64,000 nt of DNA from Burkholderia pyrrocinia (GCF_018417535.1 NZ_CP070978.1:558001-622000); one strand, 5' to 3'. Shown: positions 19,596-28,519, counted from the stretch's first letter. The notes: a model not told the origin generated them from the sequence alone. Program-made: numbers and translations.

Positions 19596-20036
19596 ATGGC
19601 CTTTCCTGTCCAGACCCTGACCCAGTTACGCCCGATACTCGTCGGCTTCCGGAAGTCCGCGGGGCTCACGCAGGCGCAATTGGCCGCCCGCCTGGGCGTC
19701 ACGCAGCAATCCTACGCGCAGCTCGAAGCCAATCCGTCGGCGGTCAGCATCGAACGGCTCTTCAAGGTGCTGAACACGCTCGGCGTTCGGATGACGCTCG
19801 ACCTGGGCGCGCCGGATGAAGCGGCGGAATCGGCCGCGCCCGAGGCCGATTCCGGGCCGGCGGCTCGCAAGCCGGCCGCGAAAAAGCGCATGCCGGGCCC
19901 GGCGGGCGGTGTAACGGCAGCAAAATCCGCAAAATCCACAAAAGCCCAAACCAAAACCACGACCGCCGCCGCGCGTAAGCGGCCCGCGACGGCAGCACCT
20001 GGCAAGCCGCGCGTCTCGAAACGGGAGGACTGGTGA
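19596..20036 (+). CDS. hipB: HipB-type antitoxin/regulator with a basic tail
   Basis: Residues 10-65 are an XRE helix-turn-helix (AGLTQAQLAARLGVTQQSYA, then QLEANPSAVSIERL), the DNA-binding part that represses hipBA and neutralises HipA. Residues 75-146 are an unusual Lys/Ala/Thr-rich tail (KKRMPG, TAAKSAKSTKAQTKTTTAAA) like histone H1-type segments; E. coli HipB is only ~88 residues. GGAG 5 bases before ATG 19596 fixes the start. Its stop overlaps the hipA GTG start (GTGA). Confidence 0.92.
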   Translation: MAFPVQTLTQLRPILVGFRKSAGLTQAQLAARLGVTQQSYAQLEANPSAVSIERLFKVLNTLGVRMTLDLGAPDEAAESAAPEADSGPAARKPAAKKRMPGPAGGVTAAKSAKSTKAQTKTTTAAARKRPATAAPGKPRVSKREDW

Positions 20037-21370
20037 CCGTGGCCGCGCGTGCCCGCCACGACCGGCTCGACCTGTGGATGAACGGCATTCCGGTCGGTTA
20101 CTGGGAAGTCCGGCGCGGCGTCGAGCGCCTCGTCTACCTGTCGGGCTGGCTCGACGATCCCCAAGGGCGGCCGCTGTCGCTGTCGCTGCCGTTCACGCCC
20201 GGCAACCAGCCGCACCAGGGCGCGATCGTCGCCGACTACTTCGACAACCTGCTGCCGGACAGCGAGCCGATCCGCCGCCGCATCGCGCAGCGTTACCGGC
20301 TCGGATCGACGGCGCCGTTCGAACTGCTCGCGTCGATCGGCCGCGATTGCGTCGGCGCGATCCAGATGCTGCCGCCCGGCGAGACGCCGGTCGACCTCGC
20401 GGCGATCGACGGCGTGACGCTCGACGACGCAGCCGTCGCCGACGTGCTGCGTCACGCGACCGCCGCGCCGCTGCCCGGCCGCGCGGAGCCGGACGTCGAC
20501 CTGCGCCTGTCGATCGCCGGTGCGCAGGAAAAGACCGCGCTGCTGCGTCAGGGGAACCGCTGGTTGCGGCCGTCGGGCAGCACGCCGACGACGCACATCT
20601 TCAAGCTGCCGCTCGGGCGCGTCGGGAACATGCAGGCCGACATGCGGACGTCCGTCGAAAACGAATGGCTGTGCTCGAAGCTCGTCGCCGCATACGGCCT
20701 GCCGGTCGCGCCGTGCGAGATCGGCCGGTTCGACGACCAGAAGGCGCTGATCGTCGAGCGCTTCGACCGGCGTCCTTCGCGCGACGGCACGTGGATCCTG
20801 CGGCTGCCGCAGGAGGACATGTGCCAGGCGACCGGCACGCCGTCGGGCGCGAAATACGAATCCGACGGCGGCCCCGGCATCGAGACGATCATGGGCATCC
20901 TCGCGAATTCGGCCGACGCCGCGCACGACCGGAGGAATTTCTTCGTCGCGCAGCTTGTGTTCTGGGTACTGGCGGCGATCGACGGCCATGCGAAGAACTT
21001 CAGCATCGCGCACCTGCCCGGCAACACCTACCGCAGCACGCGGCTGTACGACGTACTGTCCGCGCACCCGATCGTCGGCACGCGCCGCAACCAGCTCCCG
21101 CCGCGCCGCGCGCGGCTCGCGATGGCCGTGTGCGGGAAGAACCGGCACTACGTGATCGGCGAGATCCAGCCGCGTCACTGGATCGCGCAAGGCCGGCGCG
21201 TCGGCCTGACCGAAGACGACGTGCGCGCCGCGATGGCGGCCGTCGCCGCGCGCACGGAGCCCGCGATTGCCGAAGTCGCCGCGCAGATCCCGGCGGATTT
21301 TCCGGCGGATGTGGCGGACGCGATCTTCGACGGCATGCGTCGCCAGAGCCGCAAGCTTGCGGGTGCGTAA
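20033..21370 (+). CDS. hipA: HipA-type serine/threonine kinase toxin
   Basis: The 445-residue kinase has the N-terminal barrel (LDLWMNGIPVGYWEV) and HipA-fold catalytic domain. SIAGAQEKTALL near residue 161 is the P-loop that includes the autophosphorylated Ser in E. coli HipA (Ser150). DGHAKNFS near 320 is the catalytic loop, and RLYDVLSAHP near 342 takes the metal-binding place. Such kinases phosphorylate GltX and cause growth arrest. It starts with GTG after GGGAGG and overlaps hipB by 4 bases. All key residues are present, so it looks active. Confidence 0.93.
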   Translation: MTVAARARHDRLDLWMNGIPVGYWEVRRGVERLVYLSGWLDDPQGRPLSLSLPFTPGNQPHQGAIVADYFDNLLPDSEPIRRRIAQRYRLGSTAPFELLASIGRDCVGAIQMLPPGETPVDLAAIDGVTLDDAAVADVLRHATAAPLPGRAEPDVDLRLSIAGAQEKTALLRQGNRWLRPSGSTPTTHIFKLPLGRVGNMQADMRTSVENEWLCSKLVAAYGLPVAPCEIGRFDDQKALIVERFDRRPSRDGTWILRLPQEDMCQATGTPSGAKYESDGGPGIETIMGILANSADAAHDRRNFFVAQLVFWVLAAIDGHAKNFSIAHLPGNTYRSTRLYDVLSAHPIVGTRRNQLPPRRARLAMAVCGKNRHYVIGEIQPRHWIAQGRRVGLTEDDVRAAMAAVAARTEPAIAEVAAQIPADFPADVADAIFDGMRRQSRKLAGA

Positions 21371-21392
21371 TTCTGCGTGACGTTTCAACGCG

Positions 21393-21566
21393 GTGAATCG
21401 CGGCTTTGGCTGGAGCGTGGTACGCCAATGCGTCGAATCGATGGTTCGTGCGGATTCGCCGGAATTCGCGCGGTGGCGCAACACGGTGCCCGCCGATTTC
21501 GACGCCAGCGAACCGCCGCGCGACGATGGCGCGGGCGGCAAGCGCATCGACACGTCTTACGCGTAA
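21393..21566 (+). other. Small ORF or gene remnant after hipA
   Basis: A GTG-initiated 57-codon frame follows hipA by 22 bases: FGWSVVRQCVESMVRADSPE, then FARWRNTVPADFDASEPPRD, ending IDTSYA. Amino acid usage is protein-like, with no Arg/Pro shadow bias. No ribosome site is seen before the GTG, so it may be the surviving tail of a longer gene. I do not recognise it. Confidence 0.35.
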
Positions 21567-21690
21567 CGGATCGGACGTTGCCGGCGATTCATCCCGGCGG
21601 GCGGTGAAGCCTGCGGGTATTTCATTTCAAGCCGGTCCGGACGAAAGGCTCATCCACCCGGACGATGCGCGCCTTCACCTGCGCCGCACA

Positions 21691-22962
21691 ATGGTCGCCG
21701 TGCCCATTTCCGACGCCCGCGCCCTCATGGATTCCGCCGACCTCACGACCGCATTCAGCCCGCTGCAGATCGGCCCGCTGACGCTGCGCAATCGCCTGAT
21801 CAAGTCCGCCACCAACGAAGGCATGACGCCGAGCGGCGTGCCGTCGCGCGCGCTAGTCGGCTTCCACGAGCGCATTGCCGAAGGCGGCGCCGCGCTGACG
21901 ACCGTCGCGTACTGCGCGATCAGCGACGACGGCCGCACGTTCGTCGACCAGGCGCGACTCGACGTGCCGACAGTCCGGCAGTTCCGCGCGCTGACCGACG
22001 CCGTCCATCGCCACGGCGCGGCCGCCTCCGCGCAGATCACGCACGGCGGCTGCTTCACGTTCCTGCCGTCGCTGTCGACGAAACGCCCGTTGAGCGCGTC
22101 GGGCGGCTTCAACAAGGTCGGCGTGATGAGCGGCCGCTTCCTGAAGCAGGCGATGACGCACGACCAGATGTCGACCATCGCCGACGAATTCGCGCAGGCG
22201 GCGCGCCATGCGCGCGACGCCGGCTTCGATGCGGTCGAGATCCACATGGGCCACGGCTATCTGCTGAGCCAGTTCCTGTCGCCGCTGTACAACCGCCGCC
22301 GCGATGCGTACGGCGGCGACGCAGCGCGCCGCGCGGCGTTCCCGGTCGAGGTGCTGCGCCGCGTGCTCGATGCGGTGGGCCGGGATCTCGCCGTCGTCTG
22401 CAAGATCGGCGTGACCGAAGGCGTGCGCGGTGGCGGCACCGCCGACGACGCGTGCGAGATCGCGCGGCAGCTCGAGGCCGAAGGCGCGCACCTGCTCGTG
22501 CTGAGCGGCGGGATGAACGTCGAATCGGTGTGGCAGCTATTCGGCAGCCCGCTGCCCGGCGATGCGCGCGCGAACGCCGACAACGCGATCGTGCGCACCG
22601 CGATGACGCTGCAAAAGCTCACCGAGCCGAAGATGGGCGCGTTTCGCGAGATGTATTTCCTCGAACATTCGACGAAAGTGCGCGCGGCTGTCAGGATGCC
22701 GCTCGCCTATCTCGGCGGCGTGCGTTCGCGCGAAAACGTCGAGCTGGCGATGCGCGAAGGTTTCGATGCGGTCGCGCTCGCCCGGGCGCTCGTGTTCGAA
22801 CCGGGTTTCGTGAACGGGCTGCGCGACGGCCGGCTCACGCAGTCGGGCTGCACGTCGTGCAACCGCTGCGTCGTGTCGATGTACACGCCGGGCGGCACGG
22901 CGTGTGTACTGCGCGAGCCGAACGACCCCGCGCCGAACCGCGTGCCGGCCGCCGGTGCGTGA
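21691..22962 (+). CDS. NADH:flavin oxidoreductase, Old Yellow Enzyme family
   Basis: The ~423-residue protein is an FMN-dependent TIM barrel: FSPLQIGPLTLRNRLIKSAT near residue 20, VEIHMGHGYLLSQFLSP near 187 (with the substrate His), and RRDAYGGD near 208. The C-terminal CTSCNRC near 388 resembles the Fe-S cysteine set of dienoyl-CoA-reductase relatives, but the second flavin domain is absent. It reduces activated C=C bonds. Neither ATG 21691 nor ATG 21727 (12 residues shorter) has a clear ribosome site. It is convergent with hpd. Confidence 0.88.
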   Translation: MVAVPISDARALMDSADLTTAFSPLQIGPLTLRNRLIKSATNEGMTPSGVPSRALVGFHERIAEGGAALTTVAYCAISDDGRTFVDQARLDVPTVRQFRALTDAVHRHGAAASAQITHGGCFTFLPSLSTKRPLSASGGFNKVGVMSGRFLKQAMTHDQMSTIADEFAQAARHARDAGFDAVEIHMGHGYLLSQFLSPLYNRRRDAYGGDAARRAAFPVEVLRRVLDAVGRDLAVVCKIGVTEGVRGGGTADDACEIARQLEAEGAHLLVLSGGMNVESVWQLFGSPLPGDARANADNAIVRTAMTLQKLTEPKMGAFREMYFLEHSTKVRAAVRMPLAYLGGVRSRENVELAMREGFDAVALARALVFEPGFVNGLRDGRLTQSGCTSCNRCVVSMYTPGGTACVLREPNDPAPNRVPAAGA

Positions 22963-22994
22963 AACTGGACGCGTGACGCGGATGCGGAGGCCGC

Positions 22995-24122
22995 TCAGCC
23001 CGCGTCGCGGGCGCGGGCGAGTGCCGCGAGGTTCCCTTCGCCGAACCCGTGGTGCCCCTTGCGCTGCACGATCTCGAAGAAGATCTCGCCGGGCCGGCGC
23101 TTGACGAAGGTCTGGAAGAACAGGCGCGGCACGCCGTCGCTGCCGGTCTCGCCGTCGACCAGCACCGCGCGGCGGCGCAGCGCGTCGAGATCGACGCCGT
23201 GCCCGGGCAGCCGCGCATCGACGTCGTCGTAATAGCGTGCGGGCGGCTCGATGAACTCGACGCCGTTCGCGCGCAGCGCATCCACGCACGACAGGATGTC
23301 GTCGGTGGCCAGCGCGACGTGCTGGACGCCCTCGCCCGGATGGTCGGGCAGATACGCGTGCATCAGCTCGGTGCGCCGCGTGCCTTCCTCGTAGACCGGA
23401 ATCCGCACCGCGCCGCACGGCGACACCATCACGCGCGATTCCTCCGACACATGCCAGTGCGCGTCGATTTCGTGGATCTCGCGAAAATGCAGCAGGTCGT
23501 GGTAGAAATCCAGCCACTCCCGCATGCGCCCCGCGCCGACGGTTTGCGTGAAATGGTCGACCTGCTGCAGGCCGACACCCACGCAATCGAGATCGGTGTG
23601 CGCGGTCGCGATGTCGATCGGCCGGAAATCGATGTCGAAGATCGAGATGTCGCCGACGCCGCCGCGCTGGCCGTCCCGTCCGCGCCAGCGGTCGACGAAA
23701 TACAGGTGCGAATCGCCGATACCCTGGATCGCCGGGATCTTCAGCTCGCCGACGCCGACCCGCTCGCCCTCGAATGCCCACGCGCCGAGCTCGATCGCGC
23801 GCTCGAACGCGCGCCGCGCGCTGGCCACGCGCAGCCCGATCGCGCAGACGCCCATCCCGTATTCCTCCGCGTAGCGCGCGGCGAACGAATCGGGCTCGGC
23901 GTTGATCAGGAAATGCATCTGCCCTTGCCGGTACAGCGTGACGTTCTTGCTGACATGCCGCGCGATCGCCTTGAACCCGAACTGCTCGAAGCGTTGCGCG
24001 AGCGCTTCCGGCACGGGCGCCGCGAATTCGACGAATTCGAGGCCGGCCATCCCGAGCGGATTGGCGGCCGGATCGGCGACGGGCGGCGTATCGCTGGACA
24101 GGGGGTGGGAATTGCCGGGCAT
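22995..24122 (-). CDS. hpd: 4-hydroxyphenylpyruvate dioxygenase
   Basis: The 375-residue Fe(II) enzyme has two vicinal-oxygen-chelate halves. The metal triad is visible: His190 (VDHFTQTV), His268 (GVQHVALATDD) and Glu350 (EIFFEIVQRKG). The C-terminal GFGEGN motif is typical. It makes homogentisate from 4-hydroxyphenylpyruvate in tyrosine breakdown (also pyomelanin precursor). ATG 24122 has GGAG 6 bases upstream; the longer frame to 24254 is not preferred. The gene is divergent from an MFS transporter, with repeated CGATAATCGC motifs between. Confidence 0.94.
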   Translation of the reverse strand: MPGNSHPLSSDTPPVADPAANPLGMAGLEFVEFAAPVPEALAQRFEQFGFKAIARHVSKNVTLYRQGQMHFLINAEPDSFAARYAEEYGMGVCAIGLRVASARRAFERAIELGAWAFEGERVGVGELKIPAIQGIGDSHLYFVDRWRGRDGQRGGVGDISIFDIDFRPIDIATAHTDLDCVGVGLQQVDHFTQTVGAGRMREWLDFYHDLLHFREIHEIDAHWHVSEESRVMVSPCGAVRIPVYEEGTRRTELMHAYLPDHPGEGVQHVALATDDILSCVDALRANGVEFIEPPARYYDDVDARLPGHGVDLDALRRRAVLVDGETGSDGVPRLFFQTFVKRRPGEIFFEIVQRKGHHGFGEGNLAALARARDAG

Positions 24123-24316
24123 TCCAGTCTCCGGAGGCATGCGATCGATGGGGATGGCGCCCGTTGCGTTCGGCATGCGCGGCCGATGGGGCGACCGGGC
24201 ATCCGCCCCGAACGGGCGAGTTTTCATGCTGCAGATTTTAACCAGATCGTTCACGGCGGCACACCCTGGCCGAACGGGATATCGTCGCGCCGCCTAGTGC
24301 AAACCCGAAAATCGTT

Positions 24317-24347
24317 CGATAATCGCACGGACTTGAACGATAATCGC
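24317..24347. promoter_or_regulatory. Paired CGATAATCGC motifs between hpd and MFS genes
   Basis: CGATAATCGC occurs at 24317-24326 and 24338-24347, 21 bases apart (two helical turns), within the 356-base divergent gap. The core CGAT-A-ATCG is palindromic. A third copy (27695-27704) sits before the IclR gene, which suggests an IclR operator. The rest of the gap shows no gene. Confidence 0.65.
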
Positions 24348-24478
24348 GCACTTTATCCGATTGGCCAATTGCCGCCGTACGGCGCGCGCCCTATTCTCCG
24401 TTCACCCATCGACTTCAATGCAGCATCGGACGCGGCACCGCCACGATTCCACGATGCGCCGTGCCAGGAGACACCACC

Positions 24479-25786
24479 ATGACCCCAACCTTCGCCACCC
24501 TCGACGCCGCTGCCGGCGCCCGCGCGCGCAGCCAGGCCCGCAAGGCCGCGATCGGCAGCTTCGTCGGCGCCGTCGTCGACTGGTATGACTTCCTGCTGTA
24601 CGGGATCGTCGCCGCGCTGGTATTCAATTCCGAGTTCTTCCCGAAAGTCAGCCCAACGATGGGCACGCTCGCGGCGTTCGCGACGTTCGGCGTCGGCTTC
24701 CTGTTCCGGCCGCTCGGCGGCGTGGTATTCGGCCACTACGGCGACCGGCTCGGCCGCAAGCGGATGCTCGTGCTGACGGTGATGTTGATGGGCTTGTCGA
24801 CGGTCGCGATCGGCCTGCTGCCGACTTTCGCGTCGATCGGCTGGTGGGCGCCCGTGCTGCTCGTGCTGATGCGCGCGCTGCAAGGCTTCGCGGTGGGCGG
24901 CGAATGGGGCGGCGCGGCGCTGATGGCCGTCGAAAGCGCGCCGAAGCAAAAAAAGGCGTTCTACAGCAGCGGCGTGCAGGTCGGCTACGGCGTCGGGCTC
25001 GTGCTCGCGACGGGCATCGTGTCGATCCTGAGCCATACCCTCGGCGAAGCCGCGTTCAAGGCCTGGGCCTGGCGCCTGCCGTTCGTGTTCAGCATCGTGC
25101 TGGTGCTGATCGGCCTGTGGGTACGCAAGAGCATGGACGAATCGCGGGAGTTCGTCGAGAAGGTCGAGCACGGGGGCCACAAGGTGCGCCTGCCCGTGCT
25201 GGAAGCGCTCACGCGTCATCCGAAGGCGTTCCTGCTGATCATCGCGCTGCGGCTCGCCGAACTGTTCACGATGTATATCGTCACCGCGTTCGCGCTCAGC
25301 TATTCGACGACCAACCTCGGCATGTCGCGCGACCTGTTCCTGAACATCGGCCTGCTGGTCGGCGCGGTGAGCTGCGTGACGATTCCGTGCTTCGCATGGC
25401 TGGCCGACCGCTACGGCCTGCGTCGCATCTACCTGATCGGCGCGCTGATCGGGCTCGCGTCCGCGGTGCCGTTTTTCATCGCGCTGGAGGCACGCTCGAT
25501 CGCGTGGATCGTGATCTTCTCGATCCTGCTCGCGAATGCCGCGCACGACATGGTCGTGAGCGTCCAGCAGCCGCTGTTCACCGAGCTGTTCGGCGCCGAA
25601 TACCGCTACAGCGGCGCGGGCGTCGGCTACCAGTTCGCGAGCGTCGTCGGCGGCGGGTTCACGCCGTTCATCGCGGTCGGCCTCGTCAGCCTGGCCGGCG
25701 GCTCGTGGCACCTCGTCGCCGGTTATCTCGCGGTGGGCTGCCTGATCTCGCTGGTGGTCGCCGCGCGGATGCGGGCGGCGCAGTGA
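24479..25786 (+). CDS. MFS transporter, metabolite:H+ symporter (MHS) family
   Basis: The 435-residue protein has 12 hydrophobic segments and MHS hallmarks: VVDWYDFLLYG in segment 1, GHYGDRLGRKRML in the loop between segments 2 and 3, and LMRALQGFAVGGEWGGAAL. Family members import organic acids such as alpha-ketoglutarate or shikimate. AGGAG 7 bases before ATG fixes the start. Shared regulatory DNA with hpd suggests uptake of an aromatic or keto acid feeding tyrosine breakdown; this is inference. Confidence 0.92.
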   Translation: MTPTFATLDAAAGARARSQARKAAIGSFVGAVVDWYDFLLYGIVAALVFNSEFFPKVSPTMGTLAAFATFGVGFLFRPLGGVVFGHYGDRLGRKRMLVLTVMLMGLSTVAIGLLPTFASIGWWAPVLLVLMRALQGFAVGGEWGGAALMAVESAPKQKKAFYSSGVQVGYGVGLVLATGIVSILSHTLGEAAFKAWAWRLPFVFSIVLVLIGLWVRKSMDESREFVEKVEHGGHKVRLPVLEALTRHPKAFLLIIALRLAELFTMYIVTAFALSYSTTNLGMSRDLFLNIGLLVGAVSCVTIPCFAWLADRYGLRRIYLIGALIGLASAVPFFIALEARSIAWIVIFSILLANAAHDMVVSVQQPLFTELFGAEYRYSGAGVGYQFASVVGGGFTPFIAVGLVSLAGGSWHLVAGYLAVGCLISLVVAARMRAAQ

Positions 25787-25988
25787 TGAAGTGAGCGCAT
25801 GGCCGGCCCGATCCGCGGCCGGCCGTTTCTCCGCGCAGGCCGCCAGCCGAACGGCGATACCCCTGCTCAACGTCAAACACCGTCAAACACACGCGCCGAT
25901 CCCCTTTTTCCCCTCCGAACATTCCACGTCGCCCGCCGACCAATGGCATCATATGGGCCTACGTCAGTCACCGATACGCCCCCATATC

Positions 25989-27290
25989 ATGTCGAATCTC
26001 ATCGTCCACGGCGGCACTCCGCTGCGCGGGGACATCAAGCCGTCCGCGAACAAGAACGCCGTCCTGCCGATTCTGTGCGCCACCCTGTTGACCGATCAGC
26101 CGCTGCGCCTCGTCGGCGTGCCGGACATTACCGACGTGCGCAAGATCCTCGACATCTTCCGCACGCTCGGCAGCGACGTGTCGGTCGACTTCACGACGGG
26201 CCTGCTCGAACTCCATCACCGCAACACGAAGTTCGATCCGGCCGTCCACCGCCTGCCCGAGGCGATGCGCTCGTCGATCATGCTGATTCCGCCGCTGCTC
26301 GCGCGCTTCGGCGTCGCGCGCCTCGAGAACGACGTGAAAGGCTGCACGCTCGGCGTGCGCGAGATCGATCCGCACGTCGAGGTGTTCGAGCGCTTCGGCG
26401 CGCACATCGAGCGCACGCCCGATTCGCTGATCGTCCGCACCGACGGCCCGCTGACGGCCAACGATCACTGGTTCGACTACGCGTCGGTGACGACCACCGA
26501 GAATTTCGCGCTGTGCGCGACGACGGCGCGCGGCACGTCGACGCTGATGAACGCGGCGTCCGAGCCGCACGTGCAGGAGTTCTGCCAGTTCCTCGCGATG
26601 ATCGGCGTCGCGGTCGAGGGCATCGGCACGTCGCGGCTGTGCGTGACGGGCGGCCGCAAGCTCGGCGGCGGCGAGTTCCGCTTCGCCGAGGATTTCCACG
26701 AGATCGCGACGTTCCTCGCGCTCGGCGCGATCACGGGCGGCGACATCACGGTGCGCAACTCGTCGCCCGAGCATTTCCCGCTGATCGACCGCACGTTCGC
26801 GAAGTTCGGCGTGAACGTCACGCACCGCGACGGCTGGTCGCGCGCGGAACGCGACGGCCCGCTGCGCGTGCGCCGGCCGTTCACGCAGAACATCCTGACC
26901 AAGGTCGAGGCCGCGCCGTGGCCGTACCTGCCGGTCGACCTGCTGCCGATCTTCATCGCGCTCGGCGTGCGCGCGGAAGGCAGCGCGATGTTCTGGAACA
27001 AGGTCTACGACGGCGCGCTCGGCTGGTCCGGCGAACTGTCGAAGTTCGGCGCGCACGTGCTGCTGTCCGATCCGCACCGGCTGATCACGTTCGGCGGGCT
27101 GCAATTGACGCCGGCGCGCGTCGAGAGCCCGTACATCATCCGCGTCGCGATCGCGCTGCTGATGGTGGCCGCGAGCATCGAAGGCCGCTCGGAAATCATG
27201 AACGCGTTGCCGATCCGCCGCGCACACCCCCATTTCGTCGAGAACCTGCGCTCGGTCGGCGCGAACGTCGAGTGGACAAGCAGCGAATAA
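25989..27290 (+). CDS. UDP-N-acetylglucosamine 1-carboxyvinyltransferase (MurA) paralogue
   Basis: The 433-residue EPSP-synthase-fold enzyme keeps the MurA pocket KPSANKNAVLPIL (Lys22, Asn23) and a Cys in the flexible loop (Cys119, KGCTLG; C115 in E. coli), so it should transfer enolpyruvate to UDP-GlcNAc and be fosfomycin-sensitive. The loop continues VREIDPHVEVF rather than the common ARPVDLH, a divergent form. Burkholderia should have another murA in its wall cluster; here it sits among catabolic genes. It has no operon partner. Confidence 0.88.
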   Translation: MSNLIVHGGTPLRGDIKPSANKNAVLPILCATLLTDQPLRLVGVPDITDVRKILDIFRTLGSDVSVDFTTGLLELHHRNTKFDPAVHRLPEAMRSSIMLIPPLLARFGVARLENDVKGCTLGVREIDPHVEVFERFGAHIERTPDSLIVRTDGPLTANDHWFDYASVTTTENFALCATTARGTSTLMNAASEPHVQEFCQFLAMIGVAVEGIGTSRLCVTGGRKLGGGEFRFAEDFHEIATFLALGAITGGDITVRNSSPEHFPLIDRTFAKFGVNVTHRDGWSRAERDGPLRVRRPFTQNILTKVEAAPWPYLPVDLLPIFIALGVRAEGSAMFWNKVYDGALGWSGELSKFGAHVLLSDPHRLITFGGLQLTPARVESPYIIRVAIALLMVAASIEGRSEIMNALPIRRAHPHFVENLRSVGANVEWTSSE

Positions 27291-27362
27291 TGCCGCTCGG
27301 GCGGGTGCGGCTCGCGTGAAGTCGGCGCCGCATCCGTCTTTCTCCCTTCCCTGGCCGGCGCC

Positions 27363-27591
27363 CCGCTCATTCGCATCGTCCCGGCTGAACTTGAAATCGG
27401 CGGGCAGCCTGCCCCTGAAACGCCGCAACCGTTCCAGAAGTTCATCGGGCCTCGGCTTGCGACTGACGGCAAAAACGCGCGGACTATCGACCACGACTTC
27501 GATATCGCCCCCCCTCACGGAGCTCCCGTGCTTCGACCACCCTGGCGGGACGGCGGACGGCCAGGCTATTGCCCCGCTTTGCAACCTGCAT
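27363..27591 (-). pseudogene. Frameshifted MazE/AbrB-type antitoxin gene
   Basis: From ATG 27591 the frame reads MQVAKRGNSLAVRRPARVVE, the start of AbrB/MazE-type antitoxins (normally MQVAKWGNSLAVRLP). It breaks in a run of seven G (C-run 27508-27514 on the plus strand). One base out, the rest follows: GGDIEVVVDSPRVFAVSRKP and RGRLPADFKFSRDDANER, the usual C-terminal part that binds the toxin. Removing one G restores the gene. Extra Trp/Leu-to-Arg changes and the absence of a stop after DANER indicate decay. GGGGG precedes the ATG. No toxin gene follows; murA ends there. Confidence 0.8.
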
Positions 27592-27603
27592 ATGCCCCCT
27601 TGG

Positions 27604-27625
27604 ATATACATCGATGACTGTATAT
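27604..27625. promoter_or_regulatory. Palindrome at the antitoxin pseudogene (ATATACA-N8-TGTATAT)
   Basis: Seven-base arms at 27604-27610 and 27619-27625 form an inverted repeat 13 bases before the antitoxin ATG, the usual place of an antitoxin autoregulatory operator. It seems to be a relic of the same locus. Confidence 0.6.
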
Positions 27626-27694
27626 TTTCGGTGTGGCGCCCGCAAAGACGGGGCATCACCCCATGCATCGGAAGTCACCGCCATTCGAATCGCG

Positions 27695-27704
27695 CGATAA
27701 TCGC
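27695..27704. promoter_or_regulatory. CGATAATCGC motif before the IclR gene
   Basis: The same 10-mer as in the hpd/MFS gap, here extended to the 11-bp palindrome GCGATAATCGC. It ends 23 bases before the IclR start, consistent with autoregulation. Confidence 0.6.
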
Positions 27705-27727
27705 CCACTCCCGCGCGATCACCGCGC

Positions 27728-28519
27728 ATGACGGCGCCGCTCCCGACGATGAAAAAGCCCGAACTCGACCGACGCGACTGGATTGCCGGCCTCGAAAAAG
27801 GCCTGATGATCCTGGAAGCATTCGACAGCCAGCACGCGCGCATGACGCCCACGCAGGCCGCCGCGCGCACTGGCCTCACGCGCACGGCCGCGCGGCGCTA
27901 CCTGCTGACGCTCGAATCGCTCGGCTACGTCTACACCGACGGCAAGCTGTACGGCCTGACGCCGCGTGTGCTGCGGGTCGGCTGGTCGTACTTCGACTCG
28001 GCGCGGCTGCCGCGCACGGTCCAGCCCTATCTGCAGCAACTGAGCGCGTCGCTGAACGAATCGGCGTACGTGAGCGTGCTCGACGGCTGGGAGCTCGTGT
28101 TCATCGCGCGCAACGGCGTGTCGCGCGTGATGACGACCGGCTTCGTGCTCGGCGCGCGCGTGCCGGCGCCGCTGACGTCACCGGGCGTCGTGCTGCTCGC
28201 GCATCATCCCGATCGCGAGGCCGTGCGCGCGTGGCTCGACGACACTGAGCTGCCGCCGTTCACGCCGCACACGATCACCAACAAGGCGCGCCTGCTCGAA
28301 CAGGTCGACCACGCGCGCGACGCCGGTTTCGCGGCGATCGAGCAGCAATTGCAGGTCGGCGTACGCGGGATCGCGGTGCCGCTGAAGAACCGTCACGGCG
28401 AAGTCGTCGCCGCGCTGAGCACGAACATGCCGATCGGCGCGGAGACGACCGACGCCGCCGTGCGGCGCGTGCTGCCGCATCTGCAGGAAGCCGCGCTGGC
28501 GATGCTGAACGTGCTGTAG
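27728..28519 (+). CDS. IclR-family regulator (PcaR/PobR-like)
   Basis: The 263-residue protein has an N-terminal winged helix (LEKGLMILEAFDSQHARMTP, then TQAAARTGLTRTAARRYLLT) and a C-terminal effector domain (AYVSVLDGWELVFIARNG, GVRGIAVPLKNRHGEVVAAL). Members of this branch control protocatechuate, hydroxybenzoate or homogentisate pathways with an aromatic acid effector. A second in-frame ATG at residue 8 is possible. The CGATAATCGC motif upstream is shared with hpd/MFS, 3.4 kb away, so those are its likely targets. Confidence 0.9.
   Translation: MTAPLPTMKKPELDRRDWIAGLEKGLMILEAFDSQHARMTPTQAAARTGLTRTAARRYLLTLESLGYVYTDGKLYGLTPRVLRVGWSYFDSARLPRTVQPYLQQLSASLNESAYVSVLDGWELVFIARNGVSRVMTTGFVLGARVPAPLTSPGVVLLAHHPDREAVRAWLDDTELPPFTPHTITNKARLLEQVDHARDAGFAAIEQQLQVGVRGIAVPLKNRHGEVVAALSTNMPIGAETTDAAVRRVLPHLQEAALAMLNVL

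Noticed and set aside
23049..24482. A long plus-strand frame opposite hpd
   Set aside because: Arg/Asp/Val-rich shadow; hpd on the minus strand has all metal ligands and a ribosome site.
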